A stretch of 60,432 nucleotides of DNA. Source: Candidatus Woesearchaeota archaeon. GTDB lineage: Archaea > Nanobdellota > Nanobdellia > SCGC-AAA011-G17 > JACPNG01. Under the pieces are notes generated by a model. It did no database searches. It was not told the DNA's origin and saw only the letters and a list, made by a program, of their open reading frames with translations. Where the stretch lies: the NCBI GenBank assembly GCA_018303485.1, contig JAGVYC010000015.1, positions 1 to 60,432 of the forward strand, read 5' to 3'. The translations under genes were made by a program, and so were the position numbers. Of the stretch, positions 1-11,500 are shown one piece after another (within the stretch, counting starts at the first letter, position 1; each line of letters begins with the position of its first letter).

Positions 1-43
1 AGGCAATGCAGACCAAGAGGCAATTGGTGTTGTGATATTTTAA
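1..43 (+). CDS. 3' end of an upstream CDS (…GNADQEAIGVVIF*)
   Basis: Open frame from the window edge to TAA at 41-43; too short to classify. Confidence 0.4.
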   Translation, partial: GNADQEAIGVVIF

Positions 44-192
44 AACACTTTCTGGGGCAAAAAAGGGGCTTGACCCTGCCATTATTACTTAAGTTTTATT
101 GATTGATGTTCCATAATTCTTTTTTTGAAAAATTTGTAATTAATGCAAATATTAAGAACACGCAGTAATTTAGTTACTACTTAGCAAAAACA

Positions 193-3144
193 GTGATTTT
201 TATATACTTGTTGATTATGTATAAAAATATGCCACAACATAAATTTAGTTTTACTGATTCTAAACCTGAGATTAATATTGCATTTGATCAAGCAGCTAAA
301 AAAGAAAGGCGTATCTGGTTTTATTTACTAATGATTGGCATTGTATTAGCATCAATGATTATTCCTGTTTCTAATGCAGGGAATGAAATAATAGCAGGGC
401 AATATGGAATTGGCAGCATTTCTCAAGTAAGAGTATTTTTGCCCACAAATGGTTCTTTTTTATCAAGTCCAGCATGGCAGTTTGCTGGCTTTGGTAGTGG
501 AAATACAGAAGGAAAAGTTGTTTTAAGTTCCTGCGATACTAATAATGATGGAATAAATGAAATCATTGTTGGCAAATAACATCATTTGGTACAGCAACAA
601 ATGCCATAAACATAGCCTGTGGTGATGTAAATAATGATGGTTATGGTGACATAATAGCAGGACAATCTGGAAGTGGAGGTATATCTGCTGTAAGAGTATT
701 TTTATCAAGTAATGGGATATTTTCGCCAACAGCATCGTTACAATTCAATGCATTTGGATCTGGAAATCCATCTGGTGGGGTTGTTTTAGCTTCATGTGAT
801 GTTGATGGAAGCGGAACTGATGAAATCATAGCAGGACAAGGATCTGGTGCAACTAACACTATAAGGATATTTGATTATGGCAGCACAACACCGATATCAC
901 AATTTTTTGCTTTTGGAAGTGCAACAAATGCCATAAACATAGCTTGCGGTGATGTAAATAATGATAGTTATGGTGACATAATAGCAGGACAATCTGGAAT
1001 AGGTTCAAGCTCGCAAGTGAGAGTGTTTTTATCAAATGACGGAACTTTCTCAGCAAATCCTTCCTGGCAGTTTGCTGGCTTTGGTAGTGGAAATACAGAA
1101 GGAAAAGTTGTTTTAAGTTCCTGCGATACTAATAATGATGGAATAAATGAAATCATTGTTGGCCAAGGTCCTAATGCAGGGAATGTTATAAGAATATTTG
1201 ATTATGGAAATGCAACACCTTCAAATCAATTCACTTCTTTTGGTTCAGCAACAAATGGAATAAACATTGCATGCGGTGAACTATACCAAGATTGTTTTGA
1301 TAATGATAATGATGGATATACTACGTGCGAGAATGATTGTAATGATACTGATGTGAATATAAATCCAGGGGCTTCTGAAATTTGTGATAGCCTTGATAAT
1401 AATTGTAATGGCATTGTTGATGAGGATTGCCAGTTTACATGCGATGATGCTAATAATGGCATTGGCTGTGGCAATGTGCTTCTTATGCACATGGATGAAT
1501 TAAATGGAACAATTAAAGACTATAGCGGGGAGCAAAACAATGGTGTAGAATCCGGAGGAGTAACTTATGGAGTAAGTGGGAAATTAGGTACAGCCTTAAG
1601 TTTTGACGGAAATGACGATCATATTATTGTTAATGATAACAATTCCTTGGACATAACAAATGCTTTAACTATATCTGCATGGGTGAATAGTAATGTCTTG
1701 CTTAACACCATACAGAGCATTATTTCAAAATGGGCATCACAAGTTATTTTTGATGGCAGTTCTTTCTCAAGTTACTATGTTAGTTTGTTAACAAGCAATT
1801 TTGATTATTATGGTGGTGTATTTGATGGCAGGTATGTTTATTATGTTCCATTAAATAACAATGGTAATGTTTTGCGGTATGATACTCAAGATAATTTTGC
1901 ATCAATGACGCTGGCTCAACAGGAGGGTTAGTTACCAAAGGCTATGCAGGTGGTGTATTTGATGGCAGGTATGTTTATTTTGTTCCATATTATTATAGTA
2001 ACTCTATTTACCATGGCAATGTTTTAAGATATGATACTCAGAGTGATTTTAATTCACCGAGCTCATGGAGTAGCTATGATGCTAGTGCTACAGGTACTGG
2101 TTATAAGGGTGGTGTATTTGATGGCAGGTATGTTTATTTTGTTCCATCTTTTAATGGCAATATGTTAAGATATGATACACAAAGTGATTTTAATTCATCA
2201 AGCTCATGGAGTAGCTATGGTACAAGTATGAACTATTATGGTGGTGTATTTGATGGCAGGTATGTTTATTATGTTCCATTAAATAACAATGGTAATGTTT
2301 TGCGGTATGATACTCAAGATAATTTTGCATCACAGGAGGGTTAGTTACCAAAGGCTATGCAGGTGGTGTATTTGATGGCAGGTATGTTTATTTTGTTCCA
2401 TATTATAATGTAATTAGTTCAAATCATGGCAATGTTTTAAGATATGATACTCAGAGTGATTTTAATTCATCAAGCTCATGGAGTAGCTATGACGCTGGCT
2501 CAACAGGAGGACTAACAACTAAGGGTTATCTAGGTGGGTTATTTGACGGGAGGTATGTTTATTTTGTTCCCAGTTCTATTGGCAATATTGATCACGGTAA
2601 TGTTTTGAAATATGATACACAAAGTGATTTTGCATCATCAAGCTCATGGAGTAGTTTTAATGCTAGTTCAACAGGCGGATTAGATACTGTAGGTTATGCA
2701 GGTGGTGTATTTGATGGCAGGTATGTTTATTTTGTTCCATCTTTTAATGGCAATATGTTAAGGTATGACACAACTAGTAGTCAAGCATCTTATGACCTTA
2801 GATTCACGGATTCTAGTAGATTAAGCGGAGCTTTACCAAGAACAACTTTTTTAGTAAATACCCCAACAAATGTTTTGTATTTGTCACTTAATGAAAATCT
2901 GCCTCCTGGTTGGAATTATATTGCAGCAAGTTATGATGGTTCCATGATGAAGCTATACTTAAATGGCGAATTAAAAAAGAGCAGAGCTGCATCTGGAATG
3001 ATCCAAACAAGTACAACACCAGTCAATATTGGGCGATATGTGGATGGAAATGGATATTTAAACGGTATAATGGACGAAGTGGCTATTTGGAATAGAAGCT
3101 TATCTGATACAGAGATATTAGATATATACAATAGAAGTCCTTAA
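193..3144 (+). CDS. Large secreted FG-GAP repeat / MopE-like metal-binding / LamG / beta-propeller-like repeat protein, frame-broken into pieces (193-579; 582-1931; ~1919-2344; ~2333-3144)
   Basis: Homologous repeats continue across three frame changes (frames 1>0>2>1 at ~573, ~1904, ~2332): FG-GAP units (DxNNDGxxEIIVGQ), MopE-like DNDNDGYTTCENDCNDTDVNINPGASEICDSLDNNCNGIVDEDC, LamG-like LSFDGNDDHIIV…ISAWVN and …LKLYLNGELKKS…VNIGRYVDGNGYLNGIMDEVAIWNRSLSDTEI, and GGVFDGRYVYFVP…LRYDTQSDF units. Confidence 0.75.
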
Positions 3145-3386
3145 GATATTGCATAAAGATGTAATGACTTATTTTGCTTTGTTCTTGTGCACTAAACTCA
3201 ACTGCTTATCAAAAATGTTAGTATATAATTGTGGACTGCACTCAAGAACATAACAATAAAATATAATTTTTTCATTCTGCTAATATTTATAAGCAAAATA
3301 AGAAAATTTATCACTACTGCTGTAGATACTATATAGATTTATAAGATTTAACAGCTTCTAAATTACAACGAATACGAGGTAACTTT

Positions 3387-5876
3387 ATGATGATTAAGAC
3401 ATACTTGGCATTATTCACATTGATATTGGCTTTGGCGTCAATTGCATATGCTGCATCACCAACAGAGCCAACAGCATTGCTGCCATTGAACCAGACAGCA
3501 TTAAATTATATTCCGGAATTTTCTTGGATAAATTCATCAGATATAGACGGAGATGCAATAACTTACATCTTGGAATTTGCAAATGATGATGGTTCATTAA
3601 ATGCAACGTCACCAGATGCAAGGCAGTTTATTTACGATTTTACACCGCCAAACATAACAAATGAAACTAATTCCCCTGATCCGGTCTTTAATGTAACAGA
3701 CGTAACCTTAACCTCAATAATCCAGGATAACCTGAATGAAAATGTAACAATATCATCTGTCTGGGTGGAAATAGATTACAATGGCTTGATGTTAAACTAC
3801 ACAGCATCAAAAAATCTTGATGGAGTTTATTCATATACCATAGATGATAAAAACCTCACAACAAACCAGACAATAAACTATACGTTTTATGCTCTTGATT
3901 CAGCTGGAAATGAAGCAAAAGGAACAACAAAATTCTTTACAGTCAATGGAACATTATTATTCATAAATCCTTCATTGCCAGATGGATTGAACAATTGGTA
4001 TGTGACAAACCCGACAATAGAGCTGAAAACAAATTTGGATGGCGTTATAACATACAAATGGGATGAGCTGGCGCAGATAAATTACACAGTTCCATTTAAT
4101 GCCTCGCAGATACTCCCGGTTGGTGGCCAGCAATTGCTAAAATACTGGTCAAGAGATTCAATAAATACAATACTAGAGCCTCAAAAAAACTTCACAATAA
4201 AAATTGATTTAACAGATCCAGCATTAATCTCGGCATACCCAGCAAACAACTCGGTGATTGGCGATATACAGCCGGTAATTTATGCAATAATGGATGATAC
4301 TTATTTTGATAATTCCCAAATAGACACATCAACAATTACATTTGTATTCGATGATCTTTTAGTAGCCCATTCAACAGCAGGAGCAACAACAATTAACATA
4401 AGTTATTTGCCAGCACCATTATCAGCTGGCGCGCATAATGCAAGCATAACAGCAGCAGATTACGCTGGAAATACTGCTAGCTATAACTGGACTTTTACAA
4501 TGGATATTTCGCCAATAAACCTTGCAATGCTTAATCCATTAAACCAAAGCTATAATACGAGCAATATAAAATTAAATTTAACAGCAAACAAAACAGTTGA
4601 TTTTTATAAATCATTGGACAATTCTGATTATGTTAAAATATGCAATGACTGCCAGGACTATGAAAAGCCTTTCTCATTTTCAGAAGGCTCGCATTTCTTA
4701 AGCATCAAGGCAGTAAACGGCGCTTCTAATGAAGAACTTGCAAACATAAGCCTTTTTGTTGATACAGTATCCCCTCAAATATTTGCAACATCGCCAAACA
4801 ACAATGCATTTATTTCATCAGGAAATTTCAGCATAACTTACAAAGAGCTTAATTTAAATTCAGTTAACTTATATTACAAGCCAAATACATCATTAATATA
4901 CAGTAATATTTCCTTGTTGTGCAATTCATCAACATCTTTGAACAGCAACCAAGACTGCTCAGCAATAGTGGACTTATCCCCTTATAATGGAGCAGCAATA
5001 AACTATTACTTTACAATCTCAGATGGCTTGCATTTAACATCAAGCAGCCTGAAAAACTTTACAGCAGATACATTAATTCCAGCAATAAATATAATATCGC
5101 CAGAATCAGCGAATTATAGCATTAGGCGAGTTAGAATAGACATGCAAACAGACAGCTTGTCAACCATGGCTTATGTGGATAATTTTACAGAGGTAGCACT
5201 ATGCAATTCCTGCAGCTCTTATAACAATACAAAATCATTCAAGGACAGTTTGCATAACATAACATTTATAATAACAGACAAGGCTGGAAATAAAAATAAT
5301 GTTTCATTGAACTTTTTCGTGGATTCAAGAGCCCCAAGGATTAGAAAAACATCACCATTGAACAATAAATTTTCAAACGGCAATTTCAGCATACAATATA
5401 CAGAGAGCAATCTAAGCAAGGCAAGGTTGTTTTACTACACAAATCCATTAGCATTGACAGAGGTTATATTGCCATCATGCCTTTCCGGAAAGAACCAAGA
5501 CTGCTCAGCATCATTAGACATGTCAGCTTATGAAAATCAGATAGTGTCTTTCTTCTTTAACATCTCAGATTCAGTAAGGGAGACAGAATCAAGAATAAAC
5601 AATGTAACAATAGATACTATCAGCCCGGCATCAGCAATAATCTCTCCAGCAAACGCAACATATTCATCAAGTTCTGTTTTATTGAATATAACTTCAACTG
5701 AAAATTCATTTATTTCATATTCAGACAACAATGGAATTTTCAAAGTCTTGTGCTCATCATGCAGTTCCATATTATCAACAAAGTTCTTTGATGAAGGCTC
5801 TCATTATTTAACAATAAAAACCATAGACAAAGCTAATAATATTGATCTAAAAACAGTTTCGTTTTCAGTAGAATAA
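3387..5876 (+). CDS. Secreted protein with repeated Ig/bacterial-adhesin-like domains
   Basis: 829 aa; signal peptide-like N-terminus (MMIKTYLALFTLILALASIAYAA); repeated 'DTxxPxxxxxSPxNxtxxsxxxxLNiT' beta-sandwich pattern. Confidence 0.7.
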   Translation: MMIKTYLALFTLILALASIAYAASPTEPTALLPLNQTALNYIPEFSWINSSDIDGDAITYILEFANDDGSLNATSPDARQFIYDFTPPNITNETNSPDPVFNVTDVTLTSIIQDNLNENVTISSVWVEIDYNGLMLNYTASKNLDGVYSYTIDDKNLTTNQTINYTFYALDSAGNEAKGTTKFFTVNGTLLFINPSLPDGLNNWYVTNPTIELKTNLDGVITYKWDELAQINYTVPFNASQILPVGGQQLLKYWSRDSINTILEPQKNFTIKIDLTDPALISAYPANNSVIGDIQPVIYAIMDDTYFDNSQIDTSTITFVFDDLLVAHSTAGATTINISYLPAPLSAGAHNASITAADYAGNTASYNWTFTMDISPINLAMLNPLNQSYNTSNIKLNLTANKTVDFYKSLDNSDYVKICNDCQDYEKPFSFSEGSHFLSIKAVNGASNEELANISLFVDTVSPQIFATSPNNNAFISSGNFSITYKELNLNSVNLYYKPNTSLIYSNISLLCNSSTSLNSNQDCSAIVDLSPYNGAAINYYFTISDGLHLTSSSLKNFTADTLIPAINIISPESANYSIRRVRIDMQTDSLSTMAYVDNFTEVALCNSCSSYNNTKSFKDSLHNITFIITDKAGNKNNVSLNFFVDSRAPRIRKTSPLNNKFSNGNFSIQYTESNLSKARLFYYTNPLALTEVILPSCLSGKNQDCSASLDMSAYENQIVSFFFNISDSVRETESRINNVTIDTISPASAIISPANATYSSSSVLLNITSTENSFISYSDNNGIFKVLCSSCSSILSTKFFDEGSHYLTIKTIDKANNIDLKTVSFSVE

Positions 5877-6003
5877 GCATTTATCATTATTTTACATAAT
5901 AAACATCAAACATTAGGAAGATGCCCTTATGAATTGCTGTTCCCTATTTGAAATTGAATAAGGGGAATAAATAGTTGGAGTTGATTAAACTCTCAAATAA
6001 AAA

Positions 6004-6267
6004 TTAGAGATTTTTTATTTCATATAATTTCTCTTCTAATTTTTTGCTATAGTATAACAATACCACTATAATCATGACAACTAAAAAAAAGAGCAAATCT
6101 GGTTTAGCAATGTTTAAACTATCTGGTAATTTATCAATTAAAAATACAGATATTATCGCAGTTCCAATCAGAACAAGCATAATATTCTGATTATTTAATA
6201 AATTATTATATTCCAAATCTTTAATGTTCTTTTCTTTTTGTTGACCATCAATCATTTTATTTAACAT
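6004..6267 (-). CDS. Small membrane protein (two predicted TM segments)
   Basis: 87 aa ORF; hydrophobic segments NIMLVLIGTAIISVFLI and LLFFLVVMIIVVLLYY. Confidence 0.5.
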   Translation of the reverse strand: MLNKMIDGQQKEKNIKDLEYNNLLNNQNIMLVLIGTAIISVFLIDKLPDSLNIAKPDLLFFLVVMIIVVLLYYSKKLEEKLYEIKNL

Positions 6268-6523
6268 CTAAGAAATATAAAAATCCTATGAGGGCAACAA
6301 TTACTCCAACAACAAATCCACTAATAGTTAAATTCGTACCTAGTCTAAATATTGGTGTTGTAATCATTAATAAAACCCCAATTATCATAGCGATGATAGA
6401 AGTTACTTTTTGACTTGCCATATGTCTAAATGGATATAACAAATTATCACACTCCCTTTTAGTATTAAAAAAGTTATTTGATTTATTTAAACCTTCTTTA
6501 CTATAGTTTTGTAGTAAATCCAT
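6257..6523 (-). CDS. Small membrane protein (two predicted TM segments)
   Basis: 88 aa ORF overlapping the downstream ORF by 11 bp; hydrophobic pair. Confidence 0.5.
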   Translation of the reverse strand: MDLLQNYSKEGLNKSNNFFNTKRECDNLLYPFRHMASQKVTSIIAMIIGVLLMITTPIFRLGTNLTISGFVVGVIVALIGFLYFLDVK

Positions 6524-6582
6524 AGTTTCAACATCATTTAAACGAATATAATTTTATAAATGTATATGAACAAAAAACTAGC

Positions 6583-6768
6583 ATGACAGATGTACAGCCA
6601 ATAATCAATTGGGCATATGTATTAATTGTTTTTTTATTTGGTACCGCTATTAATATTATTATACCTTTTCTATTAGCCAAAATTTCTAAAAAATTTGCTG
6701 GCATCTTTGGTTTAATCTTTGAATTGACAATCCTAATTATATCTGTCTTAATGGGGTCAGCATCATAA
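6583..6768 (+). CDS. Small two-TM protein
   Basis: 61 aa hydrophobic ORF. Confidence 0.4.
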   Translation: MTDVQPIINWAYVLIVFLFGTAINIIIPFLLAKISKKFAGIFGLIFELTILIISVLMGSAS

Positions 6769-6889
6769 AACCATTTCAGTTTATACTTTTTGTGATTTTA
6801 GCACCCTCTTACTTTGCAATTTAAAAAAAGAAAACACTTTTATACTATCTCTACTTTAAATTTTAGTGTAAATTTAAGGAGCAATTAAA

Positions 6890-7642
6890 ATAGAACATCA
6901 ACAATGGGATAGATATGCTGAAAATTATCATGAAAATATAACAAGTCCTTTGCAGCAAGGTATAGATAATCCCATATATAAATTAATAGAAGGCATGCCA
7001 AAGACAGAAGAGCTTGTAGTTGCTGATCTTGGTGCTGGAACTGGAGATTTGTTATTTTTCCTTTCAATGCAGTTTAAGCGGGTATACGCAATAGACTTTT
7101 CTGAAAAAATGCTTAATATAGCCAAAGAAAAATTTATTGGCAAGAAGAATATAACATTCAAGCAAGGCGATATAAGGGATTTATCAAAACTGGGTTTAAA
7201 ATTAGATATAGCAATAGCTATAAATTCGATACTATGTCCTTCTATTAATGATGTAAATAAAATATTGAAAGAAGTTTATGATTCCCTGAAAAGCGAAGGT
7301 TTATTCATCGCAATATTTCCAGCAATGGAAGCAGTATTATACCACTCTCTGCTTTTATATGAAAATGAACTTAGTAAAGGCGGTGACGAAGATTTAATTA
7401 TTAAAAATATAAACAGAAGGGTTGGAAAAGAATACTGTTTTATACCTGGTATTTTTAGAGACAAAGATGAAAAACAAAAATTCTTTTATAAGTTTGAACT
7501 GGAAAGAAGATTAAAAAATGCAGGATTTAAGCATATAAAATTTAAAAAAGTCTATTACCCTTGGGGTCAGCATGGTGATTTTGAAAGTTTTCCCAATGAA
7601 ACCATGATGTGGGATTGGTTTGTATTTGCTAAAAAAATTTAA
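6890..7642 (+). CDS. Class I SAM-dependent methyltransferase; start codon uncertain (no ATG/GTG/TTG before 6950 in frame)
   Basis: Motif I VVADLGAGTGDLLFFL, motif II VYAIDFSEKML; open frame upstream of 6950 encodes methyltransferase-like EHQQWDRYAENYHENI. Confidence 0.75.
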   Translation: MEHQQWDRYAENYHENITSPLQQGIDNPIYKLIEGMPKTEELVVADLGAGTGDLLFFLSMQFKRVYAIDFSEKMLNIAKEKFIGKKNITFKQGDIRDLSKLGLKLDIAIAINSILCPSINDVNKILKEVYDSLKSEGLFIAIFPAMEAVLYHSLLLYENELSKGGDEDLIIKNINRRVGKEYCFIPGIFRDKDEKQKFFYKFELERRLKNAGFKHIKFKKVYYPWGQHGDFESFPNETMMWDWFVFAKKI

Positions 7643-7933
7643 CCATGCTAGAAAATGACAAGTAAGATAATTCTTATTGTGGATAATATTGTTACTACTT
7701 CTTTCAAAAACAATTCTGTCTTTTTAAATATTGTTGAACAGCAAAATAACAATAATTAATCAACTATCTTTTACCAATATTTAGTAAAAAAAACTTGCTT
7801 TTAATACATATCTGTGATGAATATTAATAGTGTTTATATAGAAGCCAGATTCATAATTATTGCCCACACTTGGTGGTGTTATAACATAACGATTTAGAGG
7901 TGATAATAGAGGTGATAAAATTAAAGGAGAATA

Positions 7934-8569
7934 ATGCAAATGAACAGAATAAAAACAATCGCTCTCTTGCTTGTATTTATCATGTCTCTGGCAATGCCTG
8001 TTTATGCATTAACAGCCTCTATAGGCAATGCAAGGATGATTCTAAATTACACATTGGAAAAGAACAAGGAAAATATTCTAGAAAAATCAATACTAGTAAA
8101 AAACGTAAATGACATGCCTGTTTTGATACAGTTAAAATCAGAAGGGGATATAAAAGACATAACTACTATATCAGAAAACAATTTTACACTGGCAGCCAAG
8201 CAAGATAAGGATGTTAAGTTCTCAATTAAGCTGACACAGCCAGGAGAGATAACAGGCAAGATTAATGTTTTCTTTAGCGATACAGAAGGCACACAAGCTG
8301 GTGCTGTATTGTCATCTAGCATTATTATATTTGTTCTTGGAGAAGGCTCAGTTACGCCAAGCCCAAATCAGACAATAAATCCAATAATAAAAAATAACAC
8401 AATAGACAATCCAGAGAATAAAACCCCTGTTACAGTTTCTGTTGGCGGAACAGGCAATGTAATTATAGAAAAACCAGAATCAGAGGTTAATACATTGTTC
8501 ATAGCATTCATTGTTTTAATGGCAATAATACTTTTTGCAATCATTATTATTATAATAAAAAGGAGTTAA
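7934..8569 (+). CDS. Secreted protein with C-terminal TM anchor
   Basis: 211 aa; signal peptide plus C-terminal IAFIVLMAIILFAIIIIIIKRS. Confidence 0.65.
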   Translation: MQMNRIKTIALLLVFIMSLAMPVYALTASIGNARMILNYTLEKNKENILEKSILVKNVNDMPVLIQLKSEGDIKDITTISENNFTLAAKQDKDVKFSIKLTQPGEITGKINVFFSDTEGTQAGAVLSSSIIIFVLGEGSVTPSPNQTINPIIKNNTIDNPENKTPVTVSVGGTGNVIIEKPESEVNTLFIAFIVLMAIILFAIIIIIIKRS

Positions 8570-8575
8570 ATTATC

Positions 8576-11500
8576 ATGAAAAAATTAGGATTAATATTTT
8601 TATTTTTATTAATAATCAATGTTGGATTTGCAGCTGATGTTGCTTACATACTTAAAAATCCAAATAACCCTGATAATAACTTGTTAAATGTTCTTACCCA
8701 AAAAGGCTTTACCATAGAATTAATAGATGATTCATTGGTAAGCACAACAAACTTCTCAACCTATAAGCTATTGGTTGTTGGGGACGAATTGTTTTCAAAT
8801 GCAGCACAGATTCCAGTTAATACCTATCCAAGCTTAATCTTGAATTCATATCATGTTGATGAATGGGGCTGGACTGACAAAATCTCAGCATTGTCAAGCA
8901 ACATGCCTTTGCAAGTAATCAATAACAATTTAACATCTTCAGCAGCTTATGTATCAAGGGATGTTCCTCAAGTAATGAATATTTACACAGCTTGCTGTTA
9001 TAGCGGAGGTAGTATATCCTTGCCATTGTATTATTTTGATAGGCTGGATTCAGCATTAAGCTTGCTGGTTGTTTCATCAACAACACAAAACCAGTATAAT
9101 AGGGCTTCAACAATAACACTTCCAGGAAACAACTTGCTTAATGGCAAAAAATCTTATGCAAGAGGCTGCTTTTTCGGAGCAACAGAAAGTGTTTATTGGA
9201 CTGATGATGCTAAAACATTATTGGCAGATTGTGCAGACTGGGTTGCTTATGGGGCTGATAAAGACAATGATGGTTATTATGAAACAGAAGACTGCAATGA
9301 CAATGATCCAAGCATACATCCAAATGCAGTAGAACTTGATGATGGCATAGATCAAGACTGCATTGATGATCCGCCAGTTTTATCAGACATGCCAAATGTA
9401 ACATTCAATGAAGATTTATCAAACTCATCTGTAGATTTAGACTATTATGTTACGGATCTGGATAATGCAGATTCATCTTTGTTATGGACTTATTTAGGCA
9501 ATGTAAATGTAAAGATTAACCTGAACAACTCAACACATGTTGTAAACTTTTCAGCAAATCCTAATTTTTATGGCCAGGAAACAATAAATTTTTCAGTAAA
9601 AGACCCAAAAAATCTGAGCGATTCAAAAAATATCATAGTTAATGTTCTTCCTGTAAACGATGCTCCTATATTAAATCCAATCAGCAATGTCAACGCATTT
9701 GCAACATCTTTGATTTCAGTAACAGCAGTTGCATCTGATGTGGAAAATGATTCATTAACATATTCAATCAATGACTCAAGATTCATGCAGAATAACAACA
9801 CATTTGCATGGCAGACAGATGTTAATGGTGTTGGCAGTTATGCATTTACAATAACAGTATCAGACGGCTATTTGCAGGCTTCAAGAACATTTAATGTTAC
9901 AATATCCCCAAAAATATTGATTAATGAGTTTACTTCAGATCCGTTTGCAGACAGAACCAATGATACATTTGTAACACCAGAAGATGAGTTCATAGAATTA
10001 TACAACCCGGCTAATATGCAGGTTTCATTCTTGAATTACCAGCTTATAATGAATGATTCCTCATCAACAACACAGTCTATATCTGGAACAATTCCAGCAA
10101 ACAGCCATTTAACAATTTATGACCCAACAGGATCCTTGGATGATAATGGCCAAATATCATTAAAAAATCAATTCTCTCAGATAATCGACAATGTAACATA
10201 CGGCAATTACAATGATGGCAATATGCTAAATAATGCTCCAAACGGCACATCGATTTCCTTGAATGATGAATGTGTTGCAAGATATCCTGATGGCACTGAT
10301 ACAAATACAGACATCAATGATTTTATCAAGAAATCCTGCAATCCTAGCACGAATAATAATCTTGATGTTGTTAATCCTGTTGTTTCATTGATTAGCCCTG
10401 CAAATAATACATTTGATAATGATGGAGATATAACCTTCATGTTTAATGCAACAAACCAGCAGTTAACAAGCTGTTCTTTATTAATTAACAGCAATGTTAA
10501 TCAAACAAAAGATGCATCTGGCAGTTATGTAGAAGATAGCTTTTCATTATTAGATATAGCAGATAATACTATTTTAACATGGACTGTGCAATGCAGTGAT
10601 GATGCCAATAATATAGGCACAGCACCATCAAGAGTTATAACTGTTAGAGTGAATGACGCTCCAACATTAACCCAAATACCAAATCAAACAATAACTGAAG
10701 ACGTAATATCATCAATAAACTTGAACTTGTATTCATCAGATCCAGAAAATGATTCATTAACATATTCTGTAACAGCACAAGATGCAAGCAAGGTAACTTG
10801 TTCAGTTGTTGGGTCAACATTAAGTCTAATGCCAAGTGCAAACTTCAATGGCATATCATCATGTACAATAATAGCTAATGATTCTAGCTTATCTAGCAAT
10901 CAAGTAACCTTTAACATTAATGTCTTGGCAGCAAACGATGATCCAACATTAACCCAGAACATACCAGACCAAACATGGAATGAAGACAACAACCTGACAA
11001 TCAACCTAAGCAATTACTTCCAGGATCTAGACAGAAGATTTATTGTATCAAACTGATGTAGATGCATTCGATCCAGACAATGATACAGTATCATATTCAC
11101 TCATCACAGCACCAGCCAATATGACAATAGATTTAGCTAGTGGTTTAATATCATGGACACCAATAAACAGCCAGGTTGGCATAAATCAAGTTACAGTCCA
11201 GGCATCAGACAACAACCTGACAAGCCTGCAGTTGTTTACAATAACAGTAGCAAATACAAACGATGATCCAACATTAACCCAGAACATACCAGACCAAACA
11301 TGGAATGAAGACAACAACCTGACAATCAACCTAAGCAATTACTTCCAGGATCTAGTCAGATTCATCAAGCTCTGTCAACAGCAACCTAATCCAACTAACA
11401 GTCCAATCAGTAAACGATGCTCCAATATTAACTCAAATCCAGAGCGTAAACGCAAATGAAGGAGATTTAATAACAATAACAGCAGTTGCATCTGATGTTG

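Noticed and set aside
1806-2760. Repeated TGGTGGTGTATTTGATGGCAGGTATGTTTATT units as a possible CRISPR or tandem DNA repeat element
   Set aside because: Units encode GGVFDGRYVYFVP in frame, have variable spacing and share coding sequence; these are protein repeats, not CRISPR
7900-8112. 70-aa + ORF with GTG start upstream of the 7934 gene
   Set aside because: Overlaps a clearly better secreted-protein ORF; the GAGGTGATA duplication is more likely ribosome-binding sequence than coding
475-11355. Programmed frameshifting or phase variation as the reason for split adhesins
   Set aside because: No slippery homopolymer or recombinase seen at the junctions, and all repeat pairs have the same 99-bp length, which fits an assembly artefact better; kept only as an alternative
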